Positions 7,784 through 17,307 are shown, counted from the first letter of the stretch. The stretch is 63,985 nucleotides of DNA from Anaerohalosphaeraceae bacterium (GCA_037479115.1 JBBFLK010000017.1:1-63985); one strand, 5' to 3'. Program-made: numbers and translations. Notes: a model not told the origin generated them from the sequence alone.

Positions 7784-8830
7784 ATGGTCGAACGAAACGC
7801 CAGCCCGGAGCCGAACCAGCCGTCGGAGCAGACAGCCGCTCGGAGCGTTCCGGCCCCTGTCGGCGGCATCAGCGTCATCATTCCGGCTTACAATGCCGAA
7901 ACAGTGATTCGGCGGGCGATTGACAGCGTTTTGGCTCAAACCCTCCCGCCCTGCGAGATTATCGTCGTGGATGACGGCTCCGCCGACGGCACCCGTCAAG
8001 CCGTTCAATCCTACGGCGGCCGCATCCGGTATATCCGTCAGGACAATCAGGGCGCCAGCGCCGCCCGCAATGCGGGAATTCAGGCGGCTTCAGGCGAATG
8101 GATTGCCTTCCTCGATGCCGATGATGAATGGCTGCCCGACCGACTGGCCCTTCAGGTCCGGCTGCTTCAGCACTATCCTTTTCTCAACTGGGTCACGGGC
8201 AATTTCTACCGCTGCCGATGCCGGCGCGGACATCGCCAAACACCCGATTTGCCGCGGTCTCGTCAAGAGGCCCTGTTGAATGTCCTGAACGGTCGGCCCT
8301 TTTTCGACAGCTACTTTTCCGCTCATCAGCACAGCGCCATGGGCTGCACGGACACCATGCTGATTCGGCGGGACCTTTTGCAGAAGGCCGGGCTGTTTCT
8401 GGTCGGCCAAAAACGAATTAACGATGTGGACCTGTGGCTGCGGATTGCCTATCTCCGCCAGCCGCTCGGATATGTCTTCGAACCGCTGGCGGTCTATCAT
8501 CTGGACACAGAAGGAAGCATCCTGAAGGCCCATCGTCAGCCGGACCATATAGACCTCTTTCTCCGGCGGCATTTTGAACTGGCCGAGCAGGCCGGAATGC
8601 TTGAAGCGTTTCGCCCCTGTGCGGCGGCCATGCTCGGCTGGTGGTTGGGACAGCGCCTCCGGGAAGGCGACGGAAAGCAGGTCCGGTTCCTCCTGAACAA
8701 ATATCGGAGTCTCTTTTCCGCTTCTTCTTACCGCAAACTGTACCTCTCCTCCTTTTGCCCACGGACGGCGGCGCTGTATAATCACTGGAAGGAATCTTGG
8801 AAAAAACGTCGGGAGAATCAGGCCGAATGA
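7784..8830 (+). CDS. Glycosyltransferase family 2
   Basis: GT-A fold enzyme that transfers a sugar from a nucleotide donor, probably to a surface glycan. The GT2 domain covers about residues 29-140: VIIPAYN, the VVDDGS motif near 62, and LDADDEW with the DxD metal site near 110. The C-terminal half (about 170-348) has an acceptor-side region with DTMLIRRDLLQKAG and DVDLWLRIAY. It begins 6 bp after rseP and ends in a 4-bp ATGA overlap with the next transferase. It is highly similar to the third transferase of this set (9849-10835), indicating duplication. Substrate unknown. Confidence 0.92.
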   Translation: MVERNASPEPNQPSEQTAARSVPAPVGGISVIIPAYNAETVIRRAIDSVLAQTLPPCEIIVVDDGSADGTRQAVQSYGGRIRYIRQDNQGASAARNAGIQAASGEWIAFLDADDEWLPDRLALQVRLLQHYPFLNWVTGNFYRCRCRRGHRQTPDLPRSRQEALLNVLNGRPFFDSYFSAHQHSAMGCTDTMLIRRDLLQKAGLFLVGQKRINDVDLWLRIAYLRQPLGYVFEPLAVYHLDTEGSILKAHRQPDHIDLFLRRHFELAEQAGMLEAFRPCAAAMLGWWLGQRLREGDGKQVRFLLNKYRSLFSASSYRKLYLSSFCPRTAALYNHWKESWKKRRENQAE

Positions 8831-9852
8831 AGCCGGTGGATGTGGTCATTCCGCTTTACAACAAGGAAGGAACGATTCTTCGGGCCGTCCGCTCCGTCCA
8901 GCAGCAGACCTATCCGCACTGGCGGCTGATTGTCATTGACGACGGCTCGACCGACGAAGGACCTCAGCGGGTTCTGCAGCTGAACGATTCCCGAATCCTT
9001 CTGATTCACCAGGCCAATCAGGGCCCCGGCGCCGCCCGCAATCGGGGCATTGAAGCGGCTCAGGCCCCGTACATCGCTTTTCTGGACGCCGACGACCAGT
9101 GGTACCCCGACTATCTGCAAAACGGAATTGCAGCCCTCGAAAACCAGCCGGCGGCCTCTTTTGCAGGCACGATGTACGAAGAATGGCCGCGGCGGATTGA
9201 AATGACCGGTTACTGGCTCCGCCGAGGCGTCAAACCCGGACTCTATCAGCTCACCGGCCGTGAGCCCGCCCCGCTGGCCGAGGCCCTGATGATGTTTTTC
9301 CACGTGGGCACCACCATTCTTCGCACCGACATCGCCCGCAAGTACGGCGGCTTCTACACGGAAAACAAATGCACCTTCGGCGAAGATACCGTCTTTCTTG
9401 CCCGGCTGGTTTTTAATGAACCCTTCCTGATTCTTCCCTCCGTCTCCGTACGGCACAACCGGCAGGACAGCGCCCTGTCCAATGATATATCTCGGGCCGT
9501 CGCCCCGATTCTTTGGAATCCCTCCCTGCTGCTGGACTGGTGCCCTCCGGAGAAAAAGAAGCTGGCGGAGGATGTGCTTTGTTATCTGGCGCTGCGCACC
9601 GCCCATCATCAGGCCCGAAACGGATTTCGAAAAACCGCCGCAGACCTGCTGGAGCGCTTCCCGAATGCCCGGCAGTTCAAGGGCCTCTATCAGCTCTGCC
9701 GAGTCCAGATTGCCTTCAGCCCGCTGCTGAAATACTGGGTGCTTTTCAAGCGGTTCGGCGGATTGTATATTCGACCGCCGATTCAGCGCTTCTGGCGGAA
9801 GCTGACGGGAAAACCGATTCGAGACCCGGAACAAACCCGGGAGCCCTTATGA
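8827..9852 (+). CDS. Glycosyltransferase family 2
   Basis: Second of three tandem GT2 genes (341 residues). DVVIPLYNKEGT at the N-terminus, VIDDGSTDEG, and FLDADDQWYPDY as the DxD block. The start is set by ATGA overlaps at both ends: with 7784-8830 upstream and 9849-10835 downstream. The C-terminal half differs from its neighbours (EDTVFLARLVF in place of DLWLRIAY), so the acceptor or linkage is probably different. Probably acts at the cytosolic face of the membrane in glycan assembly. Confidence 0.92.
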   Translation: MKPVDVVIPLYNKEGTILRAVRSVQQQTYPHWRLIVIDDGSTDEGPQRVLQLNDSRILLIHQANQGPGAARNRGIEAAQAPYIAFLDADDQWYPDYLQNGIAALENQPAASFAGTMYEEWPRRIEMTGYWLRRGVKPGLYQLTGREPAPLAEALMMFFHVGTTILRTDIARKYGGFYTENKCTFGEDTVFLARLVFNEPFLILPSVSVRHNRQDSALSNDISRAVAPILWNPSLLLDWCPPEKKKLAEDVLCYLALRTAHHQARNGFRKTAADLLERFPNARQFKGLYQLCRVQIAFSPLLKYWVLFKRFGGLYIRPPIQRFWRKLTGKPIRDPEQTREPL

Positions 9853-10835
9853 ATATCAGTGTCATCATTCCGGCTTACAACAATGAGCAGCATTTGAGCC
9901 GAGCGATTCACAGTGTGCTGGCTCAGAGCCGTCCGGCCGATGAAATCATTGTGGTGGATGACGGCTCAACCGACCGAACGGCAGAGGTGGCCGCTGCCTT
10001 CGGAGACAAAATCCGCTGTATCCGTCAGGACAATCGAGGCCCCGGTGCGGCACGCAATGCCGGCATTCAGGCGGCATCGGGCGAATGGATTGCCTTTCTG
10101 GACGCTGATGACGAATGGCTGCCGGATAAACTGGCCCTGCAGACCGAACAGCTGCAAAAGCATCCCCAGCTGCAATGGACCTGCGGCAACTACATCGAAT
10201 GCCTTTGTCAGGACGGACGCCGGGCCCCCGCCCTCCCGGAACAGCGGATTCTTGCCGTCCTAAACGGCGGACAAATCAGCCCCGATTATCTGAAAACCTA
10301 CCCCAAAGACCTCACCGGCCACACAGATACGATGCTCATTCGCCGGTCGGTTCTTCAGGAGGCGGGCGGCTTTTCGGATCTGCGGCGGTTTGAAGACCTC
10401 GACCTGTGGCTCCGCATCGCCTACAGACATCCGCAAATCGGCTATACGGCTCGTCCGCTGGCCATTCACCACCTCGAAGCGGGCCGGCATACGTCCGTCA
10501 TCTATCCCGCCGCAGATGCAGCCCGGCTCCTGATTCAGCGGCATCTGGAAACGGCCGCCCGGATGAATCGGCTGGATGCCTTTCGTCCGCTGGCAGTTTT
10601 TCTCCTCCGCAGGTGGATGCGGGGAATGCTGTTTGAGCCGGCAAACGCCTCTCAGATTCGGACCCTGCTGAAGGATTTTTCCGACCTGCTGCCAATCGGC
10701 GTCCGCCTGCAATATACCCTGCTGACCGTCTTTCCTTCTCTGACCGCCGTCGGCTGCCGCAGTCTTTCCTTTGTTGTCCGCAAGATGGGACTTCGCCGAC
10801 GGGTTGTCCGCAAACCGCCGCCTCTATCCGGATAA
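9849..10835 (+). CDS. Glycosyltransferase family 2
   Basis: Third tandem GT2 (328 residues). VIIPAYNNEQHL, VVDDGSTDRT and the DxD block FLDADDEWLPDK are intact. Apart from a few substitutions, the block from RQDN to LALQ matches that of the first GT2 at 7784, and both share the DTMLIRR and DLWLRIAYR regions. This points to a duplication with the middle gene older or inserted. The ATG at 9849 overlaps the preceding stop (ATGA). A longer upstream reading is possible but would overlap the previous gene deeply. Confidence 0.92.
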   Translation: MNISVIIPAYNNEQHLSRAIHSVLAQSRPADEIIVVDDGSTDRTAEVAAAFGDKIRCIRQDNRGPGAARNAGIQAASGEWIAFLDADDEWLPDKLALQTEQLQKHPQLQWTCGNYIECLCQDGRRAPALPEQRILAVLNGGQISPDYLKTYPKDLTGHTDTMLIRRSVLQEAGGFSDLRRFEDLDLWLRIAYRHPQIGYTARPLAIHHLEAGRHTSVIYPAADAARLLIQRHLETAARMNRLDAFRPLAVFLLRRWMRGMLFEPANASQIRTLLKDFSDLLPIGVRLQYTLLTVFPSLTAVGCRSLSFVVRKMGLRRRVVRKPPPLSG

Positions 10836-10841
10836 ACCGCT

Positions 10842-11888
10842 ATGACCGCTCAATCCCCCATCCAAATCGCTGCCCTGACCGGCGGACTGGAAACCGCCTC
10901 CACCCGCTTTCGCGTCCGCCAGTACATCCAGCCCCTGAGCCGATTCGGCATCACCGTCACGGAATACATCCCCCGCTGGGGAGAAAGCTGCGGCCTGCCC
11001 AGTCCATTTAAGATGGCCGCCCGAATCCCCGCCCTGTTCCAATCCCGCCGGGCCGACCTCATCTGGCTCAGCCGGGAGCTGGTGCAGGGCTATGCCACCT
11101 TTGAGCGGCTTCTGAAGCGTCCCCGCATTCTCGATGTGGACGATGCGATTTGGCTTCGCCCGCCGCTGGGCCGCCTCGGTCAGCCCTGGGTCGCCCGCGG
11201 GATGGATGCCGTCATTGCCGGCAACGATTACCTGGCCGACTACTACAGCCGCTACTGCCGAAGCATTTTCGTTGTTCCGACCGGAATCGACACCCGGCGG
11301 TTTACACCGAAGCCGGCTTCCGACGAATCCCCCGAGCCGTTTGTCATCGGCTGGACGGGTCTGCGCTCCAACTACAAATACCTGCGCCCCATTGAGCCGA
11401 TTCTCCGGCGATTTCTGGATGCACACCCGGACAGCCGCCTGATGCTGATTTCCAATGCACCCTGGAAATCCGACCTGATTGCACCCGAACGGATTGACTT
11501 TCATTTCTGGAACCCCGTGGACGAAAGCCGCCTGCTTCACCGCATGACGGTCGGCCTGATGCCCCTTCCGGATGACCCCTGGACGCGAGGCAAATGCAGT
11601 TTCAAAATGCTTCAGTACATGGCGGCGGGTCTGCCCGCCGTGGTCTCTCCCGTCGGAATGAACCGCCAGGTCCTCGAAAAAGGGGATGTCGGCTTGGCCC
11701 CCCAAACCCCGGACGAATGGTACGACGCCCTCGAAGTCCTCTATCAGAATCCCTCCCTTCGGCAGGCCATGGGCCGGGCCGGTCGACGGGTTGTGGAACA
11801 ATTCTTCTCCACTGAAATTCTCACCGAACGTCTGGCGGAAATCTTCCGTCTTGTCCTCGGAAGCGGCAAAACTCCGCCGCATCATTGA
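10842..11888 (+). CDS. Glycosyltransferase, GT-B fold (GT4-like)
   Basis: 348 residues with a C-terminal glycosyl-transferase-1 region: FVIGWTGLRSNYKYL near 166, then KMLQYMAAGLPAVVSPVG near 250 as the donor-binding segment. The N-terminal acceptor domain starts with IQIAALTGGLETASTRFRV. It follows the GT2 trio after 6 bp, so it is the last gene of the + strand glycan operon. Its stop codon overlaps the stop region of the opposing GT4 gene by 7 bp, leaving no room for a terminator between the two operons. Confidence 0.9.
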   Translation: MTAQSPIQIAALTGGLETASTRFRVRQYIQPLSRFGITVTEYIPRWGESCGLPSPFKMAARIPALFQSRRADLIWLSRELVQGYATFERLLKRPRILDVDDAIWLRPPLGRLGQPWVARGMDAVIAGNDYLADYYSRYCRSIFVVPTGIDTRRFTPKPASDESPEPFVIGWTGLRSNYKYLRPIEPILRRFLDAHPDSRLMLISNAPWKSDLIAPERIDFHFWNPVDESRLLHRMTVGLMPLPDDPWTRGKCSFKMLQYMAAGLPAVVSPVGMNRQVLEKGDVGLAPQTPDEWYDALEVLYQNPSLRQAMGRAGRRVVEQFFSTEILTERLAEIFRLVLGSGKTPPHH

Positions 11889-13012
11889 GCGGCCGTCCTG
11901 CCGCCGGCACCCGCGGCAAGGGTCCGCAGAATCTTCTTGTACTGTTCGGCCAGCTCCGAAATGTTGTGATGCCGCCGAACATACCCCAGCCCGTTTTGCC
12001 CGATTTCCAGATAGCGCTGCCGCTCCAGCAAAAAGGCAAGCCCTTTGACCAGCCGCTCCATCGACCCGCCGCAGGCCAGACCGCACTGGCGGCTTGTCAG
12101 AAACTGGTCCGGATTGACCTGCCAGGACAAAATAGCGGTGCCGGCCGCCGCCGCCTGAATGAACGTATTCGGAAAGCCCTCGGCATCCGAGGTATTCACG
12201 AAAACCTTGGCGCCGGCAAAAAAACGCCCCAGTTCAAAAAAATCGACATCCGGATAGAACCGCAGGTTGGGTGTCGATTCGGCCTGCCGGCGCAGCGCTT
12301 CATACTCCGTATCACCGGTGGCCGGCCGGCACACCATCACAAACGATTCCTGCGGAAAATGCCGGGCCAGCTCCACAAACCGCTCCGGATGCTTGAAATC
12401 CGCCGAACGGCCGACCCACAGGATAAAGGCCTTCTGCTGTTCGGCCGGCTCCGTCAGACGCTGTCCGTTCGGCATCACAACAGACTCGGCGCCCGCCGCC
12501 TTTCGGAGCTGCTCCTGGTCCTGGCGATTCTGAACAAACACACAGTCGGCCCTGCGCAGCACCCGGTAAAACAGACGCCCCAACACCGGATGCTCGGCCC
12601 GATAGGTTCCGTCACATTCGTACTGATGGGCCGTTCGGTACAGAAACCGCCGTCCGTGCACACGGCAGAAAGCATACACCAGCGGCACACCCGGCGAGGC
12701 CGTTTCGAGCATATAAAACTGCGCATCGGCTTTCTTGAGAGTCCGCCACAGCCGCCAGGCCGAACAGACCGGATTGCGGCGAAAATCCAAACCGGTCAAA
12801 AGCCGCACATTCTCCCGTACCTGCTCGGCGGGCTGCCCGTAATCCGCACAAATAAACGAAACCGAAAAAGCAGGGTCCTTGGCCAGCTCCGTCGCCAGCA
12901 TATACAAATCCACTTCCGCCCCGCCGTAATAGGTCTTGACCGACGGGTCAAAGAGACCGTAGGCCTTCGGACAGACAAAACAAATGGACAGATTCGCTTC
13001 TTCGGTTTTCAC
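11882..13012 (-). CDS. Glycosyltransferase family 4
   Basis: 376 residues. The N-terminal domain opens with LSICFVCPKAYGLFDP. The C-terminal Rossmann domain has FILWVGRSADFKHPERF and the donor-site region EGFPNTFIQAAAAGTAIL. GTG at 13012 is chosen: it overlaps the upstream stop as GTGA and has AAAGG about 6 bases before it. An ATG at 13051 would add 13 residues and a 43-bp overlap. Last gene of the - strand glycan operon. Confidence 0.88.
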   Translation of the reverse strand: MKTEEANLSICFVCPKAYGLFDPSVKTYYGGAEVDLYMLATELAKDPAFSVSFICADYGQPAEQVRENVRLLTGLDFRRNPVCSAWRLWRTLKKADAQFYMLETASPGVPLVYAFCRVHGRRFLYRTAHQYECDGTYRAEHPVLGRLFYRVLRRADCVFVQNRQDQEQLRKAAGAESVVMPNGQRLTEPAEQQKAFILWVGRSADFKHPERFVELARHFPQESFVMVCRPATGDTEYEALRRQAESTPNLRFYPDVDFFELGRFFAGAKVFVNTSDAEGFPNTFIQAAAAGTAILSWQVNPDQFLTSRQCGLACGGSMERLVKGLAFLLERQRYLEIGQNGLGYVRRHHNISELAEQYKKILRTLAAGAGGRTAAQ

Positions 13013-14154
13013 AAACGCCTTTCCCGACTGCCGCCGTCGGACCGGCGGCACAGCCGTTCAAAAAGTTCCAGATATTTTCGAGCAATCCCCGGCCAGGAAA
13101 ACTCCGCCGCCCGCTGCCGCGCCTTCTGCGAAAGACTCTGCCGAAGCGGCTCATCGGCCGTCAGCTTCATCAGGGCCGCCCGCAGTCCCTCCGCATCCCG
13201 GGGCCTGACATAAACAGCCGCCTCGCCGGCCGCCTCCGGACAGCCCCCCGCATCCGAGGTAATCACCGCACAGCCCGCCGACATCGCCTCCAGCAGCACC
13301 GTCGGAAAGTTCTCCGCCTCCGAAGGAAAAACAAAGATCGAGCTGGACGCATACAAGTCCTGAAAACGCTTCTCCTGCCGGTCCAGCCATCCGTGAAAAT
13401 AAATCGGAGTTTTGGACCCTTCGGCCAGGGCCCGCAGGGTCGGCAGATACGGGCCGTCTCCGACGATGTGCACCGGCCAGCCCAGCGCTGTGTTTTTCAC
13501 CGCTTCAATCAAATATTGAATGCCCTTGCCGGGCAGCAGACGGCAGCAGGCAAGAATCTGCGCCTTCTTGGGCCCCGGCGGCCCGAAAAATCCGCTGTCA
13601 ATCCCGTTCGGAATCACCTGCACATCGACCTCCGGACAGTGCCGCTGCAGAAGATGCCGAAGCGAACCGCTGGGGCTGACCAGCTGATCAGCCCGCCGCA
13701 CAATCCGGCGCCAAAACGGATGCAGAATCTGATGGGCCCAACGGAACCGGTCGGGATTGTGTCCAGGCACATCGCTTCCGTGGGCGGTTATCACCAGCGG
13801 ACAGCCGGTCTTTTTTTTCACCCAAACCCCCAGCGGGCCGGTCGGAAAAATAAAATGCGTATGAATCACATCATAGCGATTTGCGCCGAGCAGCCGACGA
13901 ATGGTCGGACGAGCCCCGACCAGATACGAAGCCATCTCCGGAATCCGGCACAAATCCGGTCGGCGGCGAAAGGCCGGAACCCGATAAACCCTCACGCCGT
14001 CGATTTCGTCCAAAACCGGCAAATCCCCAAACCGCATCGTCACCACATCCGTGCTGTGGCCCAGCCGCACAAACTGACGGCACAGCTCCAGCGTCACCGG
14101 AGCGGCGCCGCCGCCGATAGGAGGAAATTCATAATTTAACGTCAGGATATTCAT
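13009..14154 (-). CDS. Glycosyltransferase family 4
   Basis: 381 residues, GT-B fold. It starts MNILTLNYEFPPIGGGA, the glycine-rich N-terminal loop typical of GT4 and glycogen-synthase-like enzymes. Near the C-terminus, FPSEAENFPTVLLEAMSAG carries the EX7E motif that binds the nucleotide sugar. VITAHGSDV and VIPNGID are also family hallmarks. The start at 14154 is preferred over a longer frame that would run into the upstream GT-C gene. Overlaps the next GT4 by 4 bp, so the two are coupled. Donor and acceptor unknown. Confidence 0.93.
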   Translation of the reverse strand: MNILTLNYEFPPIGGGAAPVTLELCRQFVRLGHSTDVVTMRFGDLPVLDEIDGVRVYRVPAFRRRPDLCRIPEMASYLVGARPTIRRLLGANRYDVIHTHFIFPTGPLGVWVKKKTGCPLVITAHGSDVPGHNPDRFRWAHQILHPFWRRIVRRADQLVSPSGSLRHLLQRHCPEVDVQVIPNGIDSGFFGPPGPKKAQILACCRLLPGKGIQYLIEAVKNTALGWPVHIVGDGPYLPTLRALAEGSKTPIYFHGWLDRQEKRFQDLYASSSIFVFPSEAENFPTVLLEAMSAGCAVITSDAGGCPEAAGEAAVYVRPRDAEGLRAALMKLTADEPLRQSLSQKARQRAAEFSWPGIARKYLELFERLCRRSDGGSRERRL

Positions 14155-14179
14155 TCCGTCCGCCGGCTCTCCTGCAGCA

Positions 14180-16303
14180 CTACTCTTTCGTTTTTCGCTC
14201 CAGCAGCACATGACTGTAGGGCGAAGAAACCTCCTGCACAATCCGGTAGTGCGTCATCACATAGTCCCGCAGGGGCTTCATCGCATCAAACCGCCGGGCC
14301 TCCTCCGCCCCGAACTGCCTTTCGAGAAACGCCCGCCAGGATTGTTCATACGTGCCGAGAACCGTCGGGTCCGACGGGACAAATGCCGGCATCTGTCCGG
14401 CCTGTCGGCTTGGCATCACCGGCCACAGCTCCAGCGGCGGCCGGTCAAACGGAAAATGCCGCTTGCGGCTGTCCACCAGAAAGGCCGGCGGCTGCTTCTC
14501 AAAGCATTCGATCAGATGCAGAACAAACCCGGCCAGACGCTCCGGCGGCAGAATATGCATCCCCTGCTCAAACGCACTGGGCGTCGGGGCCAGCCGCTGC
14601 GCCCGCACATAAATTCCCGGATACCACCCCCAGACATAGATGCGGTCCTGCGGACTCGAATGCGTTCGAATGTAGTCGCCGATTTTTTCCCACAGCCCGA
14701 TTTGTTGCGGCTCCTGAAAGGCCTGCACATAGCCGCGCTGGCGTATCGGCTGCCCCGTCCGGGGGTCCTGATAGGGCTGCCCGGAATAGGGGCTCTTCGA
14801 ATAGCCGAACACCAGCGGCCAGACCATCGCCGTCATTCCCAGCCCGGCCGCCGCCGCTCCTATCCAATAGACAAGACGAAACGTGCTTTGCCGCATCCGG
14901 CGAACATACAGCCACACAGCATACGCCCCTGTCATCGCCCCGGAGGCACACAGCGGCAGATAATACTGTTCATACGAATGCGGACTAATCCACACAAACG
15001 CCGTATCCAGCAGCCACCAGAGCCCCAGCAGCCAGATGATTCGCTCCGGAAGCGGAACCGGCCGCACCTTGCGGAGTTTCACAAGAAACCGAACCAGGGC
15101 CGCCCCCAGCGAAACCAGCGCTGCGGCTATCGGCAGACCCACAGAGGCATAATAGCGCAGGACAATCGGCGTCTGCCGGGAAAGAGGAAACACCCGCCGG
15201 CTGTCAACCACATACGGCACATCGGCCCCGACGGAGCGAATAATCGAACGAATCTGCCCGGACACCCAGTACCAGCTGTCCAAAGAAATCTTCACAAAAG
15301 CAAGATTCAGCAGATACGAACGCACATCATTCGGCTCGCTGCCGTCGGCCTGATAAACCAGAACCGAACCAACCGCCGCCGCAGCTGTTATAGCAATAAG
15401 ACCCGCCGCCCAAACGAACGGACGCACCCGACGGAACAGCTCAGCCGCCCGCGGCAATACAGAGGTCCGCCGAATCCCCCAAACCGCCAGAACCGCCGCA
15501 TCCGCCAACACAACCGTTCGCAAAACCAGCACAGGAAAACTGTTCCACAGCCAGCCCGCCTGACGCTGCCAGAAGAAAAACAGCGCCAGCGGAAGAAGGC
15601 CCGCCGCCGTCCCCGCCAGCAGCAGCCCCAGTTCCTGCTGAAAACGGCGAAATCCGATTTTCCCCCACAATGCCCTCCCCAGAAAGTAAACCGCAAAGGC
15701 CGCATCGACCGACAGCCCCGTTGCCTTAAAATAATACGGCCAAATCAGTGCCGCTCCCGTCAGAACCAGCCAGACTTTCCGGCCGGTCTGCTCATAAAAA
15801 ATCCACAGGCACACCGACAGCACCATCATCGCAATCATATACTGCTCTTTGGTGTTGCCGAATTTGGCCAGATGCGGGGAGGACAAATAAGCGGCCGCCG
15901 CCGTCACGGAAAAAATCGCCGCCGTCGTCCCGTACAGCAAACGCACCGCCCAAAACATCGCCGTCAGGGCCAGCCCCTGCAGCAGGGTCTGAATAACCTG
16001 CGGACCGGTTTCATTGAACCCGAAACAGGCAACCCCCAGAACATTGACCAGCAGCGTGCCGGGCTGAGCGGACGGGACTTCATCGACCCCCAGCCGTCCT
16101 CCCTGCAGAAGGTGAGCCGCTGAATAGACATACGCCCCGCTGTCAAAGGGGTCATCCTGACGAAATTCGAGATACTTGCCCGCCGCAAAAAACAAAACCG
16201 CCGGCAGCAGTCCTGCCGCGAGCGAAACAAAATACAGCCCTTTTCCGCCTGTTTTTGCTCCGGCAGCCGCAGCCGCCGTTTTCCTCCGCCGTTCGGCCCG
16301 CAT
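14180..16303 (-). CDS. GT-C fold membrane glycosyltransferase (ArnT/PMT-like)
   Basis: 707-residue polytopic membrane protein with about 10-12 hydrophobic segments. An acidic loop (RQDDPFDSGAYVYSAAHLL) follows the first membrane segment at about residue 55, as expected for GT-C enzymes that use polyprenyl-phosphate sugars. A soluble C-terminal part follows (about 500-707). It sits 5 bp from a GtrB/DPM1-like GT2 that would make such a lipid-linked sugar, and ahead of two GT4 genes. Inferred role: transfer of a sugar to a glycan or protein on the outer side of the membrane. Confidence 0.8.
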   Translation of the reverse strand: MRAERRRKTAAAAAGAKTGGKGLYFVSLAAGLLPAVLFFAAGKYLEFRQDDPFDSGAYVYSAAHLLQGGRLGVDEVPSAQPGTLLVNVLGVACFGFNETGPQVIQTLLQGLALTAMFWAVRLLYGTTAAIFSVTAAAAYLSSPHLAKFGNTKEQYMIAMMVLSVCLWIFYEQTGRKVWLVLTGAALIWPYYFKATGLSVDAAFAVYFLGRALWGKIGFRRFQQELGLLLAGTAAGLLPLALFFFWQRQAGWLWNSFPVLVLRTVVLADAAVLAVWGIRRTSVLPRAAELFRRVRPFVWAAGLIAITAAAAVGSVLVYQADGSEPNDVRSYLLNLAFVKISLDSWYWVSGQIRSIIRSVGADVPYVVDSRRVFPLSRQTPIVLRYYASVGLPIAAALVSLGAALVRFLVKLRKVRPVPLPERIIWLLGLWWLLDTAFVWISPHSYEQYYLPLCASGAMTGAYAVWLYVRRMRQSTFRLVYWIGAAAAGLGMTAMVWPLVFGYSKSPYSGQPYQDPRTGQPIRQRGYVQAFQEPQQIGLWEKIGDYIRTHSSPQDRIYVWGWYPGIYVRAQRLAPTPSAFEQGMHILPPERLAGFVLHLIECFEKQPPAFLVDSRKRHFPFDRPPLELWPVMPSRQAGQMPAFVPSDPTVLGTYEQSWRAFLERQFGAEEARRFDAMKPLRDYVMTHYRIVQEVSSPYSHVLLERKTKE

Positions 16304-16308
16304 CGCCT

Positions 16309-17292
16309 TTACCCCTTGACCTCTTGGGCGGACCCCGTCGGCTCCAGAATCCGTTCAATCACATAGGTCGGGCGGTCCTGCGATTCATGATAGGTCCGCA
16401 CCAGAATCTCCGCCAAAAGCCCCATCAGAACAAACTGAACCGCCGTCGTCATCAGAATCAGCGAAACAATCAGCAGCGGATTGCGGTTCATCGAATACTG
16501 CTGCACCAGCTTCATATACAGCACCACCGCACCGCAGACAAACGAGCCGAGCAGACAAATCATTCCCAGACCCCCGAACACGTAAATCGGCTTGGTGGAA
16601 AAAGAAGACAGAAATTTAATCGTAATCAAATCCAGCAGAACCTTGAAGATTCGGTTCAGGCCGTACTTGGTCTTTCCGTGCAGCCGCGGCCGGTGATTGA
16701 CGACAATCTCGGCAACCTTTTCGCCGCTCCAGCGGGCCAGAGCGGGAATGAACCGATGCATCTCGCCATAGAGGCGAATGTGTTTGAGCGATTCCGCCCG
16801 ATAGGCCTTCAGCGTGCAGCCGTAATCATGCAGCCGCACCCCTGTAATCCGTCCGATGAGCCCATTGGCGATCCGGCTCGGCAGCGTCCGCGTAACCGTA
16901 TTGTCCTTGCGCTCTTTCCGCCAGCCGGAGACAATGTCATAGCCCTCATTCAGCTTGCTGAGCAGACGCGGAATATCCGCCGGGTCATTCTGCCCGTCGG
17001 CATCCATCGGAATAATCACCCGTCCCCGCGCATACGTAAAGCCGGCACTCAGCGCCGCTGTCTGGCCGAAATTGCGCCGAAATCGGATAATCCGCAGATG
17101 GGGCTGCGTTTTCTGAATCTCCTGGAGGATTTCAAAACTCCGGTCGGTGCTTCCGTCATCGACGGCCAAAATCTCATAGGTCAGCCCCAGTCCGGAAAGA
17201 ACGGCAGCCAGCTCCCGATGGAGAGATTCCAGATTCGGTTCCTCATTATAAACCGGAATCACAATCGACAAATCCAACGTGCGCTCTTCCAT
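16309..17292 (-). CDS. Polyprenyl-phosphate glycosyltransferase, GtrB/DPM1-like GT2
   Basis: 327 residues. GT2 domain at about 1-225: LSIVIPVYNEEPNL, AVDDGSTDRS, and the metal site IPMDADGQNDP. VVNHRPRLHGKTKYG is the usual segment at the end of the catalytic domain. Two membrane segments follow (about 232-257 and 268-293), the layout of GtrB, ArnC and other enzymes that charge undecaprenyl phosphate with a sugar. ATG 17292 is chosen over an in-frame start 27 bp upstream because a TATAAT box (17302-17307) lies between them. First gene of the - strand operon. Confidence 0.93.
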   Translation of the reverse strand: MEERTLDLSIVIPVYNEEPNLESLHRELAAVLSGLGLTYEILAVDDGSTDRSFEILQEIQKTQPHLRIIRFRRNFGQTAALSAGFTYARGRVIIPMDADGQNDPADIPRLLSKLNEGYDIVSGWRKERKDNTVTRTLPSRIANGLIGRITGVRLHDYGCTLKAYRAESLKHIRLYGEMHRFIPALARWSGEKVAEIVVNHRPRLHGKTKYGLNRIFKVLLDLITIKFLSSFSTKPIYVFGGLGMICLLGSFVCGAVVLYMKLVQQYSMNRNPLLIVSLILMTTAVQFVLMGLLAEILVRTYHESQDRPTYVIERILEPTGSAQEVKG

Positions 17293-17301
17293 ATCGGGCC
17301 G

Positions 17302-17307
17302 ATTATA
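17302..17307 (-). promoter_or_regulatory. -10 box for the - strand glycan operon
   Basis: A perfect TATAAT on the - strand, 9 bp upstream of the GtrB-like ATG. The -35 region is poor (TGGTTT at 17-bp spacing). If used, the mRNA would be practically leaderless, like dxr. Confidence 0.45.

Noticed and set aside
14210-16123. 637-codon open frame antisense to the GT-C gene
   Set aside because: Composition (Arg, Pro, Gln, His) is typical of antisense shadows. The - strand protein has clear membrane segments.
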